Source: Myxococcales bacterium
GTDB lineage: Bacteria; Myxococcota; Polyangia; Nannocystales; Nannocystaceae
NCBI GenBank assembly: GCA_016793465.1
Contig: JAEUJW010000053.1
Span: forward strand, 124,001-188,000
Length of the DNA stretch: 64,000 bases
Direction of reading: 5' to 3'
Numbering within the stretch: position 1 is the first letter of the stretch; every line of letters begins with the position of its first letter. The position numbers were made by a program, and so were the translations under genes. This document shows positions 29,112 through 38,137 of the stretch, piece by piece. Under the pieces are notes generated by a model, which did not search any database, was not told the DNA's origin, and saw nothing but the letters and a program-made list of their open reading frames with translations.

Positions 29112-30695
29112 GTGTCCGACGCCCGCGGCCCCGTCTCTGCCCACGCCCTCGCGGCCGCGGGTGCGATCGCCGGCCTCGCCCAGCTGATCGCCAGCGTCGC
29201 CCTCGGCCTCTCGAGCCCCGACGCGATCGGCCGGGCCGCCCGCGAGGGCCCGCGGATCTACATCCTCTGCGTCCTGCTCGTCGCGGCCGGCGGCGGCCTC
29301 GCGTACGCCCTGCGCCGGCGCCCGCTCGTCGCCGTCGCCTGCGCCGGCGGCGGCCTCGGCCTCGCCGTCGCGCTCGCCCGCCTGACCAGGTTCACCCGCC
29401 ACGGCCTCGCCTACCACGGCGAGTTCATCCTGCATCACTTCCTCACCGTCCTGTGCGCCGCCATCTGCGTCGCGGTGCCGCTGCAGTGGCTCCGCGACCG
29501 CAAGCTCGGCCGCCTGCGCGCGGTCCCGCTGGTCCCCGCCGCCCTCGGAGCCGCCGCCCTCGTCGTCGAGCACGTCCGCGCCTCCGAGCTCCCGAGCCCG
29601 CTCGGGCAGGCCGGCGTGGCCGCCCTGCTCGCCAGCTGGCCGCTCGCGCTGATCGCCCTGTGGCCGACGCTCGGCCCGCTGCGCCTGCGCGTGTGGCTGC
29701 TCGCCTGCCTCGCGCCGCTGGCCACCCGCCTGGCGCTCGGCGGCGTCGAGGCCCTCGCCGGCGTCCCGCTCGGCCTGACCGCGGTGCTGCCGATCCTGTC
29801 CGCGGTGCTGCTCGCCAGCCTCGCCTGCATGTTCCTGCTGCGCCCGCAGGTCGAGCCGATCCTCCGCCTGTTCGCGGCGATCGGCGCCGCGGTCATGACG
29901 CTCGGCCTCTACCGCGTGTACCTCCACCGCTTCGGCGACCTCGAGGGCGACCTCGGCGGCCTCGTGCGCACGCTGTTCGGCTTCGACCTGCCCTACCCCG
30001 GCACCGTGCCCGAGTGGCAGCTCACCGCCGTCATGCTCGGCCTGTTCGTGCTGTTCTCGTCGGTGAGCGCCGCCCTCATCTCCCAGCGCGACCACCTGCG
30101 CGGCCTCGGCCTCGCGCTCATGATCACCGCCGGCCTCGGCCTCACCACCCCGCAGCTGACGCTCATGCTCGGCGCCGGCTACCTCCTCCTCCTCGACGCC
30201 ACCGCCGGCGCCCCGCACGACCCCACCGTCACCGCCGAGCCCCCGCCCGAGCCGCTCGAGGCCGTCTTCCAGCGCGCCGCGGCCCGCCTCGGCCTGCCCG
30301 AGCCCGTCGCCCTCGAGCAGGCCTCCGGCCGCGTGCTCTCGCTCCGCGGCGAGCGCGTCGTCACCGCCGAGGGCAGCCCGCCCGCCCGCGTCGCCGTCCA
30401 CCTGCGCGCCCGCGACGGCCGCCGCGGCCCCGCCGTCGAGCTCACCGTCGGCGTGCCCGGCCGCGACAAGCCCGACGTCGAGCTCAGCCTCGACGCTGGC
30501 GGCCCGCGCGTCCGCGGCAACGTCCGCCGCCTCGAGTCGGTCAGCGAGTCGCTGCTCGCGACCCTCACCGACTTCCCCGGCCACCGCCTGCGCCTGTGGC
30601 CCGGCGGCGCCCAGCTCGAGTTCGGCAACCAGCTCGCGCGCCTCGACGCCGCCCGCCTCGGCGACATCATCGACCTCCTCACCCGCGCGGTCTGA
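29112..30695 (+). CDS. Hypothetical polytopic membrane protein with soluble C-terminal domain
   Basis: 527 residues, start GTG29112. Residues 1-365 contain about 11-12 hydrophobic helices (for example ALAAAGAIAGLAQLIASVAL, IYILCVLLVAAGGGLAYAL, VLPILSAVLLASLACMFLL). From about 375 on the protein is soluble and alternates charged beta-like strands (RVAVHLRARDGRRGPAVEL, VELSLDAGGPRVRG). I do not recognise the family. It is flanked by tRNA-His and a toxin-antitoxin pair in the opposite orientation. A GGACAG palindrome lies just after the stop (30729-30748). Confidence 0.75.
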   Translation: MSDARGPVSAHALAAAGAIAGLAQLIASVALGLSSPDAIGRAAREGPRIYILCVLLVAAGGGLAYALRRRPLVAVACAGGGLGLAVALARLTRFTRHGLAYHGEFILHHFLTVLCAAICVAVPLQWLRDRKLGRLRAVPLVPAALGAAALVVEHVRASELPSPLGQAGVAALLASWPLALIALWPTLGPLRLRVWLLACLAPLATRLALGGVEALAGVPLGLTAVLPILSAVLLASLACMFLLRPQVEPILRLFAAIGAAVMTLGLYRVYLHRFGDLEGDLGGLVRTLFGFDLPYPGTVPEWQLTAVMLGLFVLFSSVSAALISQRDHLRGLGLALMITAGLGLTTPQLTLMLGAGYLLLLDATAGAPHDPTVTAEPPPEPLEAVFQRAAARLGLPEPVALEQASGRVLSLRGERVVTAEGSPPARVAVHLRARDGRRGPAVELTVGVPGRDKPDVELSLDAGGPRVRGNVRRLESVSESLLATLTDFPGHRLRLWPGGAQLEFGNQLARLDAARLGDIIDLLTRAV

Positions 30696-30728
30696 CCTGT
30701 CCCGAGGGCCATCTTGGCCCGCCGCCCA

Positions 30729-30748
30729 GGCTGTCCCGCGGGACAGCC
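30729..30748. repeat. Perfect 20-base palindrome of the GGACAG family
   Basis: GGCTGTCCCGCGGGACAGCC. The same CTGTCCCGCGGGACAG core occurs inside the dipeptide epimerase gene (8656-8671). Confidence 0.8.
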
Positions 30749-30781
30749 GGCACCGGCCTCACCGCCCCGTCACCCGGGTCA

Positions 30782-30895
30782 GCCCGCGCCCCCGCCGTCA
30801 CCGACCTCACCGCACCGCCGCCCGCGCCTCGGCCCGCGCCCCCGCCGTCACCGACCTCACCGCGCGGTCGCCCGCGCCTCGGCCCGCGCCCCCGC
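30782..30895. repeat. Tandem repeat, 50-bp period, reaching into higA
   Basis: CCCGCGCCCCCGCCGTCACC plus following GACCTCACCGC recurs at 30782 and 30832 with a partial third copy at 30882. The copies end inside the 3' part of higA and encode its Ala/Arg/Glu-rich tail. Confidence 0.8.
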
Positions 30896-31273
30896 CCGCT
30901 CGCTGGCCGCCTTGACCTTGCGCCTGCGCTTGCGCGGCCGCGGCACGAACTCGATCTTCACCATCAGCCCGAGCGCCCGCGCCAGCTTCTGCAGCACCGG
31001 GATCTTCGGCCACGCCTGCGCATGCTCGAGCCGGGCGATGGCCGGCTGCTTGGTCCCCATGCGCGCCGCCAGCTCCGCCTGGCTGAGCCCCGCGGCCTCC
31101 CGCGAGCTCCGCACCAGACGCGCCAGATCGTAGAGCTGCCCCAAGTCCTCCACGCCCGCCGCGAACTCGGGGTCCGCCTCTTCTTTCCGGCGGAAGTACT
31201 CCATCACGTCCCCGCCGAGGTGAGGGTTGCGCCGCTTCGGCTTGGTGGTCGCCTTAGTCGTCGTGCGAGTCAT
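30857..31273 (-). CDS. higA: HigA-type antitoxin, XRE helix-turn-helix protein
   Basis: 138 residues. The central helix-turn-helix SQAELAARMGTKQPAIARLE (about 64-83) is of the Cro/XRE type usual in HigA antitoxins. The N-terminal part (GGDVMEYFRRKEEADPEF) resembles the toxin-facing region of this family, and the very basic C-terminus (KRRRKVKAASERAGARAEAR) is partly encoded by the 50-bp tandem repeat. It should neutralise the neighbouring toxin and repress the promoter at the 31643-31666 palindrome. ATG31273 lies inside the 3' end of higB, a 20-bp overlap, so the two are translationally coupled with the toxin gene first, as is typical for HigBA. Confidence 0.93.
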   Translation of the reverse strand: MTRTTTKATTKPKRRNPHLGGDVMEYFRRKEEADPEFAAGVEDLGQLYDLARLVRSSREAAGLSQAELAARMGTKQPAIARLEHAQAWPKIPVLQKLARALGLMVKIEFVPRPRKRRRKVKAASERAGARAEARATAR

Positions 31274-31604
31274 CGAACGCCTCCTGTTCTTCGATCTTCC
31301 GCAGGCGCATCAGCGCCGTCTCGATCTCGACCCTGGGCGCCTTCTGTCCCTGCTTGCGGTAGGCATGCAGCAGCACCAGCGCGCTCCGGGTCCTGAGCGC
31401 ATAGAAAATCCGGTGCGGCTGCACCTTGATCTCCCACAATTTTCCTCGAATCTGCCGCAGCGGCACTGAAGACCCCCGCGTACCCAGCGCGGCGAGGTTC
31501 TTCAACGCGGCGTCGATCTGCTTCTGCTCGTGCTCCGGCAGCCCCGCGACGTAATCCTCCACCGGCGAGTCGCCCCGCCCGGTGTAATAGAACAGAATCT
31601 TCAC
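31254..31604 (-). CDS. higB: HigB/RelE-type toxin (phage Gp49-like)
   Basis: 116 residues. The order YYTGRGDSPVEDYVAGLPE, LRQIRGKLWEIKV, HRIFYAL and LLHAYRKQGQKAP is the pattern of the Gp49/HigB branch of RelE-fold ribosome-dependent mRNA interferases, where the conserved Arg, Lys and Tyr/His residues line the active site. Start GTG31604 is supported by GGAGG 8 bases upstream. It comes first in the operon with higA and is driven by a promoter embedded in an operator palindrome. Confidence 0.93.
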   Translation of the reverse strand: MKILFYYTGRGDSPVEDYVAGLPEHEQKQIDAALKNLAALGTRGSSVPLRQIRGKLWEIKVQPHRIFYALRTRSALVLLHAYRKQGQKAPRVEIETALMRLRKIEEQEAFDDSHDD

Positions 31605-31642
31605 GCTGCACGCCTCCCTGGCGACGCACGCAGCGACCCGGC

Positions 31643-31672
31643 CGATATAACACCCGTGTTATATCGCGTCAA
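31643..31672 (-). promoter_or_regulatory. higBA promoter and autoregulatory operator
   Basis: Perfect inverted repeat at 31643-31666: 11-base arms CGATATAACAC and GTGTTATATCG separated by CC. It exactly overlaps a minus-strand promoter: -35 TTGACG (31672-31667), 17-base spacer, -10 TATATC (31649-31644). The arm sequence is AT-rich in a GC-rich genome. HigA is the expected binder. Confidence 0.88.
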
Positions 31673-31774
31673 GCGCCCGCGCCGCTCGCGGACGCAACTG
31701 TGATGCACGCGCGGCCGCCACGCCCGCGGCTTCGCGGCGTCACGCGCGTGCGAAAAACCGGACCGCCGGCGGGC

Positions 31775-32105
31775 CACCCCGGCCAACCCGTGGGCCACCC
31801 GCGTACGTCGCGGCGCACCGCCTCGCACGGCCCGTGGGAGCGCAATCCGCCGCCGCTTCGACCGTCACCCCGGCCAACCCGCGGGCCACCCGCGCTCGTC
31901 ACCCCGCCGCTCCACGCAGTCCGCCGTCGCTTCGACCGTCACCCCGGCCAACCCGTGAGCCACCTGCGCTCGTCACCCCGCCGCTTCACGCAGTCCGCCG
32001 CCGCTCCGCGCGTCACCCCGGCCAACCCGTGGGCCACCCGCGCTCGCCACCCCGCCGCGCTTCACCCCGGCGTCATGGCCCACACCCGCGCTCGTCACCC
32101 CGCCG
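31775..32105. repeat. Tandem repeat array, about 74-bp units, reaching into ftsW
   Basis: CACCCCGGCCAACCCG starts units at 31775, 31866, 31940 and 32014, with a truncated unit near 32063. Units share GGGCCACCCGCGCTCGTCAC and CAGTCCGCCGCCGCTTCGACC-like parts. The last part overlaps the final codons and stop of ftsW. Confidence 0.9.
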
Positions 32106-33318
32106 CGCGACGCACGTTGCGGCGCATCACCGGCGCGGGCTCCTTGGCGAACGGCCACCACTTCTTCTTCACCGGCGCCGCCGCCCCGCGCTGCTGCAGC
32201 CGGGCCACGCGGTCGGGCGCCGGCGCCGGCGCCCGGGCGCTGCGCATGTCGGAGATCCGCCACGGCCGCGGCCGCCGCGAGATCGCCAGCAGGATGCCGA
32301 CCGCGCCCATGCTGACCATCAGCGACGACCCGCCGTACGACAGGAACGGCAGCGTGATGCCCTTGGCCGGGATCAGGTTGAGCACCACCGCCATGTTGAT
32401 GAGCGCCTGGAACCCGAACAACGCCGACAGCGCGACCGCGAGGTAGGTGCCGAAGCGGTCGGGCGCCGTGCGGGCCGCCACCAGCCCGCGCCACACCAGC
32501 AGGCAGAACAGGCCGATGACGGTGCAGATGCCCGCGAGCCCGAGCTCCTCGCCGATGCTGGCGAGGATGAAGTCGGTGTGGTTCTCGGGCAAAAACCCCA
32601 GCTTCTGGCGGCCCGCGCCGAGCCCGAGGCCCCACGTCCCGCCCGAGCCGATCGCGATCAGCGACTGCTGGATCTGGTACGAGTGCTCGCCCGACAGGAA
32701 GTCGAGCAGGCGCCCGCGGCGGAAGCCCACGTCGACGATCTGCTGCCACATCAGCGGCGCGGCCAGCATCGCCGCCGCGAGCACGTAGGCGACGCGGGTG
32801 CCGGCGACGAACAGCATCGTCATGGTCAGCGTGCCGAGCAGGATCGTGGTCCCGAGGTCCTTCTCGAGCAGCACCAGCAGCATCGTCAGCGACGCGATCA
32901 GCAGCGGCGGCAGGAACCCGGTGGTGAACCGACGCACGCGCTCGCCCTGACGGGCGACCATCGCCGAGAGGAACACCGCGAGCGCGACCTTGGCGAGCTC
33001 GCTCGGCTGGAGGTTCATGCCCGGGAAGCGGATCCACCGCCGCGCCCCGTTGACCTCGGTGCCGACCAGCAGCACGGCCACGAGCCCGAGCAGCCCGAGC
33101 ACCATCCCGGTCCCGGCGTAGCGGCGCAGGATCCGGTAGTCGATCCGCGAGACCGCCAGCATGATCCCCGTGCCGAGCGCCAAAAACAGCCCCTGGCGCC
33201 CGAGGAAGTACTCCCAGTCGCCGTAGCGCGCGCGCGCCGTGTAGACCCCCGCGCTGTACACCATCACCATGCCGAGGCAGGCCAGCGCCATCGCCGCGAA
33301 GAACAGCCACGGGTCCAT
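32095..33318 (-). CDS. ftsW: Cell-division peptidoglycan glycosyltransferase FtsW
   Basis: 407 residues with about 10 helices. SEDS-family signatures are visible: NGARRWIRFPGMNLQPSEL (about 105-123), PENHTDFILASIGEELGLAG and GITLPFLSYGGSSL near the C-terminus. It polymerises lipid II at the division septum together with a class B PBP. RodA/SpoVE are alternatives, but the motifs and the separate PBP in a dcw fragment favour FtsW. ATG33318 is chosen (GGAG about 9 bases upstream) and excludes a 47-residue Ala-rich extension. It is separated from the dcw fragment at 55-58.5 kb. The C-terminal codons come from a tandem repeat. Confidence 0.9.
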   Translation of the reverse strand: MDPWLFFAAMALACLGMVMVYSAGVYTARARYGDWEYFLGRQGLFLALGTGIMLAVSRIDYRILRRYAGTGMVLGLLGLVAVLLVGTEVNGARRWIRFPGMNLQPSELAKVALAVFLSAMVARQGERVRRFTTGFLPPLLIASLTMLLVLLEKDLGTTILLGTLTMTMLFVAGTRVAYVLAAAMLAAPLMWQQIVDVGFRRGRLLDFLSGEHSYQIQQSLIAIGSGGTWGLGLGAGRQKLGFLPENHTDFILASIGEELGLAGICTVIGLFCLLVWRGLVAARTAPDRFGTYLAVALSALFGFQALINMAVVLNLIPAKGITLPFLSYGGSSLMVSMGAVGILLAISRRPRPWRISDMRSARAPAPAPDRVARLQQRGAAAPVKKKWWPFAKEPAPVMRRNVRRAAG

Positions 33319-33674
33319 GGCCCGCCGCTCCGCCGCCGCCGCCGGCGCGCACGCCTCCGCCGGCCCGGCCACGGCCGCGGGGTCGCAAGATTCGGGCAGA
33401 GCGGCGTCGGCCTCCGGGCGCACGGCCGCATGCAAGCCACAACCTCGGCCGCCTGCCAAGAATTCGGCAATTTCGGGCCCGGCCGCCCGCCGGGGTGGCG
33501 GCGCCGCGGCGCGTCGACGAAATGTCCCACGCGCACGATCCGCGGGCGCGCTGCGTGTGCCAGCCTGGCAGCGCGTGCCATCCTGACAAATTGTCGTGCG
33601 GGCCCTCGCGCGGTGATTTCGCGGCCCTTGCAGTTCGGGCTGGCCTTGGCGATCCTCGGGACCACGCTTCGAAC
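33319..33674. other. Divergent intergenic region (ftsW / TPR protein)
   Basis: 356 bp with presumably two promoters. A short hairpin TGCCAgccTGGCA lies near 33558-33570, and an AT-richer segment around 33455-33475. No gene is seen. Confidence 0.45.
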
Positions 33675-34781
<1,107 letters not shown>

Positions 34782-34907
34782 CCCCAGCGGCCCCTCCGGG
34801 TCCGCGGCCCTCGCTGCTCGACGAGCCGCTCCGCGTGAAGAACCTTCATTCTCGCCCGACTCTCCACGCGACTCGAGCGCGTGCTCCCTCTACGACGATC
34901 CCACGGC

Positions 34908-35201
34908 CGATCCACGACAAGCACGGACGGCGGGTACCCGTCCAGTCGGGTCGGAGATGTCGCGGCCAGCATGGCCGTGACATCCCGACGAGCGCACGAC
35001 CGCAACCCCCGAACGTCCGACCGCGGAGGAGCCGCCGTCCGGGCGCTTCACGAGGTCCGGCGTACCGCGGACCGGAGAGGGTGACGGCCGGACATGCGCA
35101 GCCGATGGTGCGCCACGAACATGGCGCGCCCTCGGCGAGCACTGGCCGGCCGTCACCCTCTCCGGTCCGCTGTGAGCGGAGTTCGGCCATTCGCAGGGCC
35201 C
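34908..35201 (+). repeat. Dispersed multi-hairpin repeat element, copy A
   Basis: Noncoding element with an inverted second copy at 42500-42786. It contains a hairpin GATGTCGCGGCC/GGCCGTGACATC (34956-34984) and a large hairpin with perfect 25-base arms (35067-35091 and 35146-35170) around a 54-base loop that itself folds (GCCGA/TCGGC, then GGTGCGCCA/TGGCGCGCC). The last conserved block is GCGGAGTTCGG..ATTCGCAGGGCC. It lies between the TPR protein and fghA. Confidence 0.9.
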
Positions 35202-35245
35202 CGTCCTCGACACTCCGTCCGCGTTCACGTTAAGGTGCCCCGACC

Positions 35246-36088
35246 ATGACGCTCACGACCCTCAGCGAGAGCCGCAGCTTCGGCGGTGTCCAGCGGATCT
35301 GCTCCCACCTGTCCTCTGCGACAGGGACCACGATGCGCCTCTCGGTCTACCTCCCGCCGGCCGCCGAGCGCGGCCCGGTGCCCGCGGTCGTGTTCCTCTC
35401 GGGGCTGACCTGCACCGAGGAGAACTTCACCACCAAGGCCGGCGCCCAGCGCGTCGCCAGCGAGCTCGGGCTCATCGTCGTCGCCCCCGACACCAGCCCG
35501 CGCGGCGACGGCGTGGCCGACGACCCCGCCTACGACCTCGGCCAGGGCGCGGGCTTCTACCTCGACGCCACCCGAGCGCCGTGGGCCCCGCACTTTCGCA
35601 TGCGCACCTACGTCGCCGACGAGCTGCCCGCGCTGCTGGCCGCCGAGCTGCCGGTCCGGCCGGGCGCGCTCGGCATCTTCGGCCACTCGATGGGAGGCCA
35701 CGGCGCCCTCGTGCTCGCCCTCCACCACCCCGACCGCTTCCGCAGCGTCTCGGCCTTCGCGCCGATCTGCAACCCGACCGCCGTGCCGTGGGGCCACAAG
35801 GCCTTCGCGAATTACCTCGGCGACGACCGCGAAGCCTGGAACGAGCACGACGCCGCCCTGCTCGTCGGCGCCGGGCGCCGCTTCCCCGGCCACGTGCTCG
35901 TCGACCAGGGCGAGGCCGACAACTTCCTCGCCTCCCAGCTGCGCCCCGAGGCCCTCGAGGCGGCCTGCGCCGCCGCCGGCCAGCAGCTGAAGCTGCGCCG
36001 CCAGCCCGGCTACGACCACAGCTACTACTTCATCGCCAGCTTCCTCGCCGACCACCTCGTGCACCACGCCAAAATCCTCGGCGCCTGA
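35246..36088 (+). CDS. fghA: S-formylglutathione hydrolase
   Basis: 280 residues, esterase-D family. Catalytic Ser in FGHSMGGHGAL (about 147-157), Asp in VDQGEADNFL and His in GYDHSYYFI are visible, and LSGLTCTEENF and APDTSPRG are diagnostic family motifs. It hydrolyses S-formylglutathione to formate and glutathione in formaldehyde detoxification. ATG35246 has TAAGGT 9 bases before it (35231-35236), either a weak ribosome site or a -10 element of a near-leaderless mRNA. The short palindrome CCTGTC..GACAGG (35308-35325) encodes part of the N-terminus (SHLSSATG). No formaldehyde dehydrogenase gene is in the window. Confidence 0.95.
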   Translation: MTLTTLSESRSFGGVQRICSHLSSATGTTMRLSVYLPPAAERGPVPAVVFLSGLTCTEENFTTKAGAQRVASELGLIVVAPDTSPRGDGVADDPAYDLGQGAGFYLDATRAPWAPHFRMRTYVADELPALLAAELPVRPGALGIFGHSMGGHGALVLALHHPDRFRSVSAFAPICNPTAVPWGHKAFANYLGDDREAWNEHDAALLVGAGRRFPGHVLVDQGEADNFLASQLRPEALEAACAAAGQQLKLRRQPGYDHSYYFIASFLADHLVHHAKILGA

Positions 36089-36238
36089 CGCCGCTGCTGC
36101 TACCCACGCTGCGCACCCGCGGCGAGGCGCCCACGCGGCCGCATGCGCGCAGTTCCGCACGAGCCCGCGCGCAGCACTTGCGACGCCCCGCGATCCATGG
36201 GACCACCGAGTCCTTCCCTGACTCCGAGGACCTGACCC

Positions 36239-37372
36239 ATGAGACTGCCCCTGCTCGCGACCCTCTGTGTGATGCCCGCCTGTCTGCTCCCGAGCGGCGG
36301 TGGCACCGACACCAACGCGGACACGAGCAGCAGCGGCGACGAGACCACCGACACGCCGACCACCGCCGAGCCCGAGACCTCGACGAGCACCGGCCCCGAC
36401 GACACCTCGACGAGCACCGGCCCCGACGAGACCTCGACGAGCACCGGCCCCGACGACACCACCGGCCCGGTCAACACCTGCGGCGACGGCGTCCAGGGCG
36501 GCGACGAGGAGTGCGACGACGGCAACGACGACGACACCGACGAGTGCGTCGCCGGCTGCAAGCTCGCCGCCTGCGGCGACGGCTTCGTGTGGGCCGACAA
36601 CGAGGCCTGCGACGACGGCACCAACGACGGCGCCTACAACGGCTGCGAGCCCGGCTGCGCGGCGAGGGCGGCCTACTGCGGCGACGGCGTGCTCGACATG
36701 GAGGAGGGCGAGGCCTGCGACGACCCGGCCGCGCCGTCGTGCCTGCCGTCGTGCCAGGTCAAGAAGAGCTGCGCCGTGGTGCACGAGGCCGACCCCGGCC
36801 TGCCGAGCGGGATCCAGACGATCTTCCCGACCACGCCCGACGCCCCGGTCGACGTCTACTGCGACATGACGAGCGACGGCGGCGGCTACACCTTCCTCAA
36901 GGTCGACATCGACAGCGACCTCAACGACCTGCCGTACCCGGCCAACAAGGCCGAGACCGAGTGCGACAAGTACGGCATGAACCTCTGGATCCCCCGCAGC
37001 GCCGAGCACCTGGTCGCGGGCTACACGATCGCCACCAGCGAGAACCTCTCGCCGGTCGGCGGCGGCAGCAAGCTGACCGGCGCCGACTACCTGCAGATCC
37101 TCGGCATCTACCCGGTCGAGGAGGGCATGAGCTGCGCCGGCATGCCGCTGACCCCCGCCGACTGCCCGCAGTGGGCCGCCTCGGACACCCAGGCCTGGTA
37201 CGTCAGCGACGTCTCGAAGAACATGCTCGAGCCCGACCCCGACTCGACCTGCATGGGCTGCTCGATGATTTACACGTGGAACCTCGACGGCACGGTCAAG
37301 TCCTACAAGACCCTGCCCGGCGGCGGCACCAGCCTGCGCTTCATGTGCGACGTCGGCGACAAGCTGCCCTGA
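36239..37372 (+). CDS. Lipoprotein with Myxococcus Cys repeats (DUF4215) and fibrinogen-like domain
   Basis: 377 residues. Lipobox-like CVMPAC (Cys about 15), Thr/Ser stalk with the repeat STSTGPDDT three times, then CGDGVQGGDEECDDGNDDD-type cysteine repeats (about 80-165). From about 180 it reads as a fibrinogen-related domain (YCDMTSDGGGYTFLKVD; CMGCSMIYTWNLDG; LRFMCDVGD). Probably a surface-exposed binding or adhesion protein; the ligand is unknown. It is convergent with nth, and the stop codons are only 3 bp apart. Confidence 0.88.
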   Translation: MRLPLLATLCVMPACLLPSGGGTDTNADTSSSGDETTDTPTTAEPETSTSTGPDDTSTSTGPDETSTSTGPDDTTGPVNTCGDGVQGGDEECDDGNDDDTDECVAGCKLAACGDGFVWADNEACDDGTNDGAYNGCEPGCAARAAYCGDGVLDMEEGEACDDPAAPSCLPSCQVKKSCAVVHEADPGLPSGIQTIFPTTPDAPVDVYCDMTSDGGGYTFLKVDIDSDLNDLPYPANKAETECDKYGMNLWIPRSAEHLVAGYTIATSENLSPVGGGSKLTGADYLQILGIYPVEEGMSCAGMPLTPADCPQWAASDTQAWYVSDVSKNMLEPDPDSTCMGCSMIYTWNLDGTVKSYKTLPGGGTSLRFMCDVGDKLP

Positions 37373-37375
37373 GCG

Positions 37376-38035
37376 TCAGCTCGCCCGCGCCACCGCCTCC
37401 GCCGCCAGCCGGGTCTTGACCCCGGCCCAGCTGCAGATCGGGCACTTCATCGGCGTGTGCCCCCGCGCCGGGCAGTGCTCGCGGCCGAAGTAGATGATCT
37501 GCAGGTGCCGCGCGCCCCACCGGTGCTCGGGCCAGAGAATTTTCAAGTCTTCCTCGGTGCGCTCGACGCTGCTGCCGTCGGACAGGCCCCACCTGTACGC
37601 CAGGCGGTGGATGTGCGTGTCGACCGGGAACGCCGGCACGCCGAAGGCCTGGATCATGACGACGCTCGCGGTCTTGTGGCCGACGCCGGGCAACGCCTCG
37701 AGCGCCGCGAAGTCCCGCGGCACCTCGCCGCCGTGACGCTCGAGCAGCAGCTGCGACAGCCGGTGGATGTTGGCCGCCTTGGCCGGCGCGAGCCCGCAGG
37801 TGCGAACGATCGCCAGGATCTCCGCGACCGACAGCTTGACCATGTCCGCCGGCGTCGGCCCGCGTCTAAATAATTCGGGCGTCACCAGGTTGACGCGCGC
37901 GTCGGTCGTCTGCGCCGACAGCAGCACCGCCACCAGCAAGGTGAAGGGGTCTTCGTGCCTCAGAGGAATCGGCGGCTGGGGATACAGCTGGTCGAGCTGC
38001 GCCCCGATCCTGATCGCCTTCTCGCTGCGTTTCAT
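37376..38035 (-). CDS. nth: Endonuclease III (DNA glycosylase/AP lyase)
   Basis: 219 residues. The helix-hairpin-helix LPGVGHKTASVV (with the catalytic Lys) and VDTHIHRLAYRWGL (with the catalytic Asp) are clear. It removes oxidised pyrimidines in base-excision repair. The C-terminal iron-sulphur loop is odd: I see CPARGHTPMKCPICSWAG, that is three Cys with spacing C-x9-C-x2-C, whereas the usual set is four (C-x6-C-x2-C-x5-C), so the cluster may be altered or absent. ATG38035 fits the family N-terminus. AT-rich codons GAA-TTA-TTT-AGA (ELFR) stand out in the gene. Confidence 0.95.
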   Translation of the reverse strand: MKRSEKAIRIGAQLDQLYPQPPIPLRHEDPFTLLVAVLLSAQTTDARVNLVTPELFRRGPTPADMVKLSVAEILAIVRTCGLAPAKAANIHRLSQLLLERHGGEVPRDFAALEALPGVGHKTASVVMIQAFGVPAFPVDTHIHRLAYRWGLSDGSSVERTEEDLKILWPEHRWGARHLQIIYFGREHCPARGHTPMKCPICSWAGVKTRLAAEAVARAS

Positions 38036-38125
38036 TACCCGGTAAACCCTACTGCGTTTGCCGCGCGAATTCGACCACCCCCGTGAAAGTCGTCCAGGGT
38101 TTCGCCGGCGGCCGGAGACGTGGGG

Positions 38126-38131
38126 TATAGT
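38126..38131 (+). promoter_or_regulatory. -10 element directly before a start codon (leaderless layout)
   Basis: TATAGT ends 6 bases before ATG38138. With a normal discriminator length transcription would begin at or next to the start codon. A weak TTCGCC lies 19 bases upstream. Confidence 0.55.
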
Positions 38132-38137
38132 CCGGCC

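Noticed and set aside
33319..33459. 47-residue N-terminal extension of FtsW
   Set aside because: Ala/Pro-rich sequence without homology; ATG33318 has a ribosome site and begins at the first helix.
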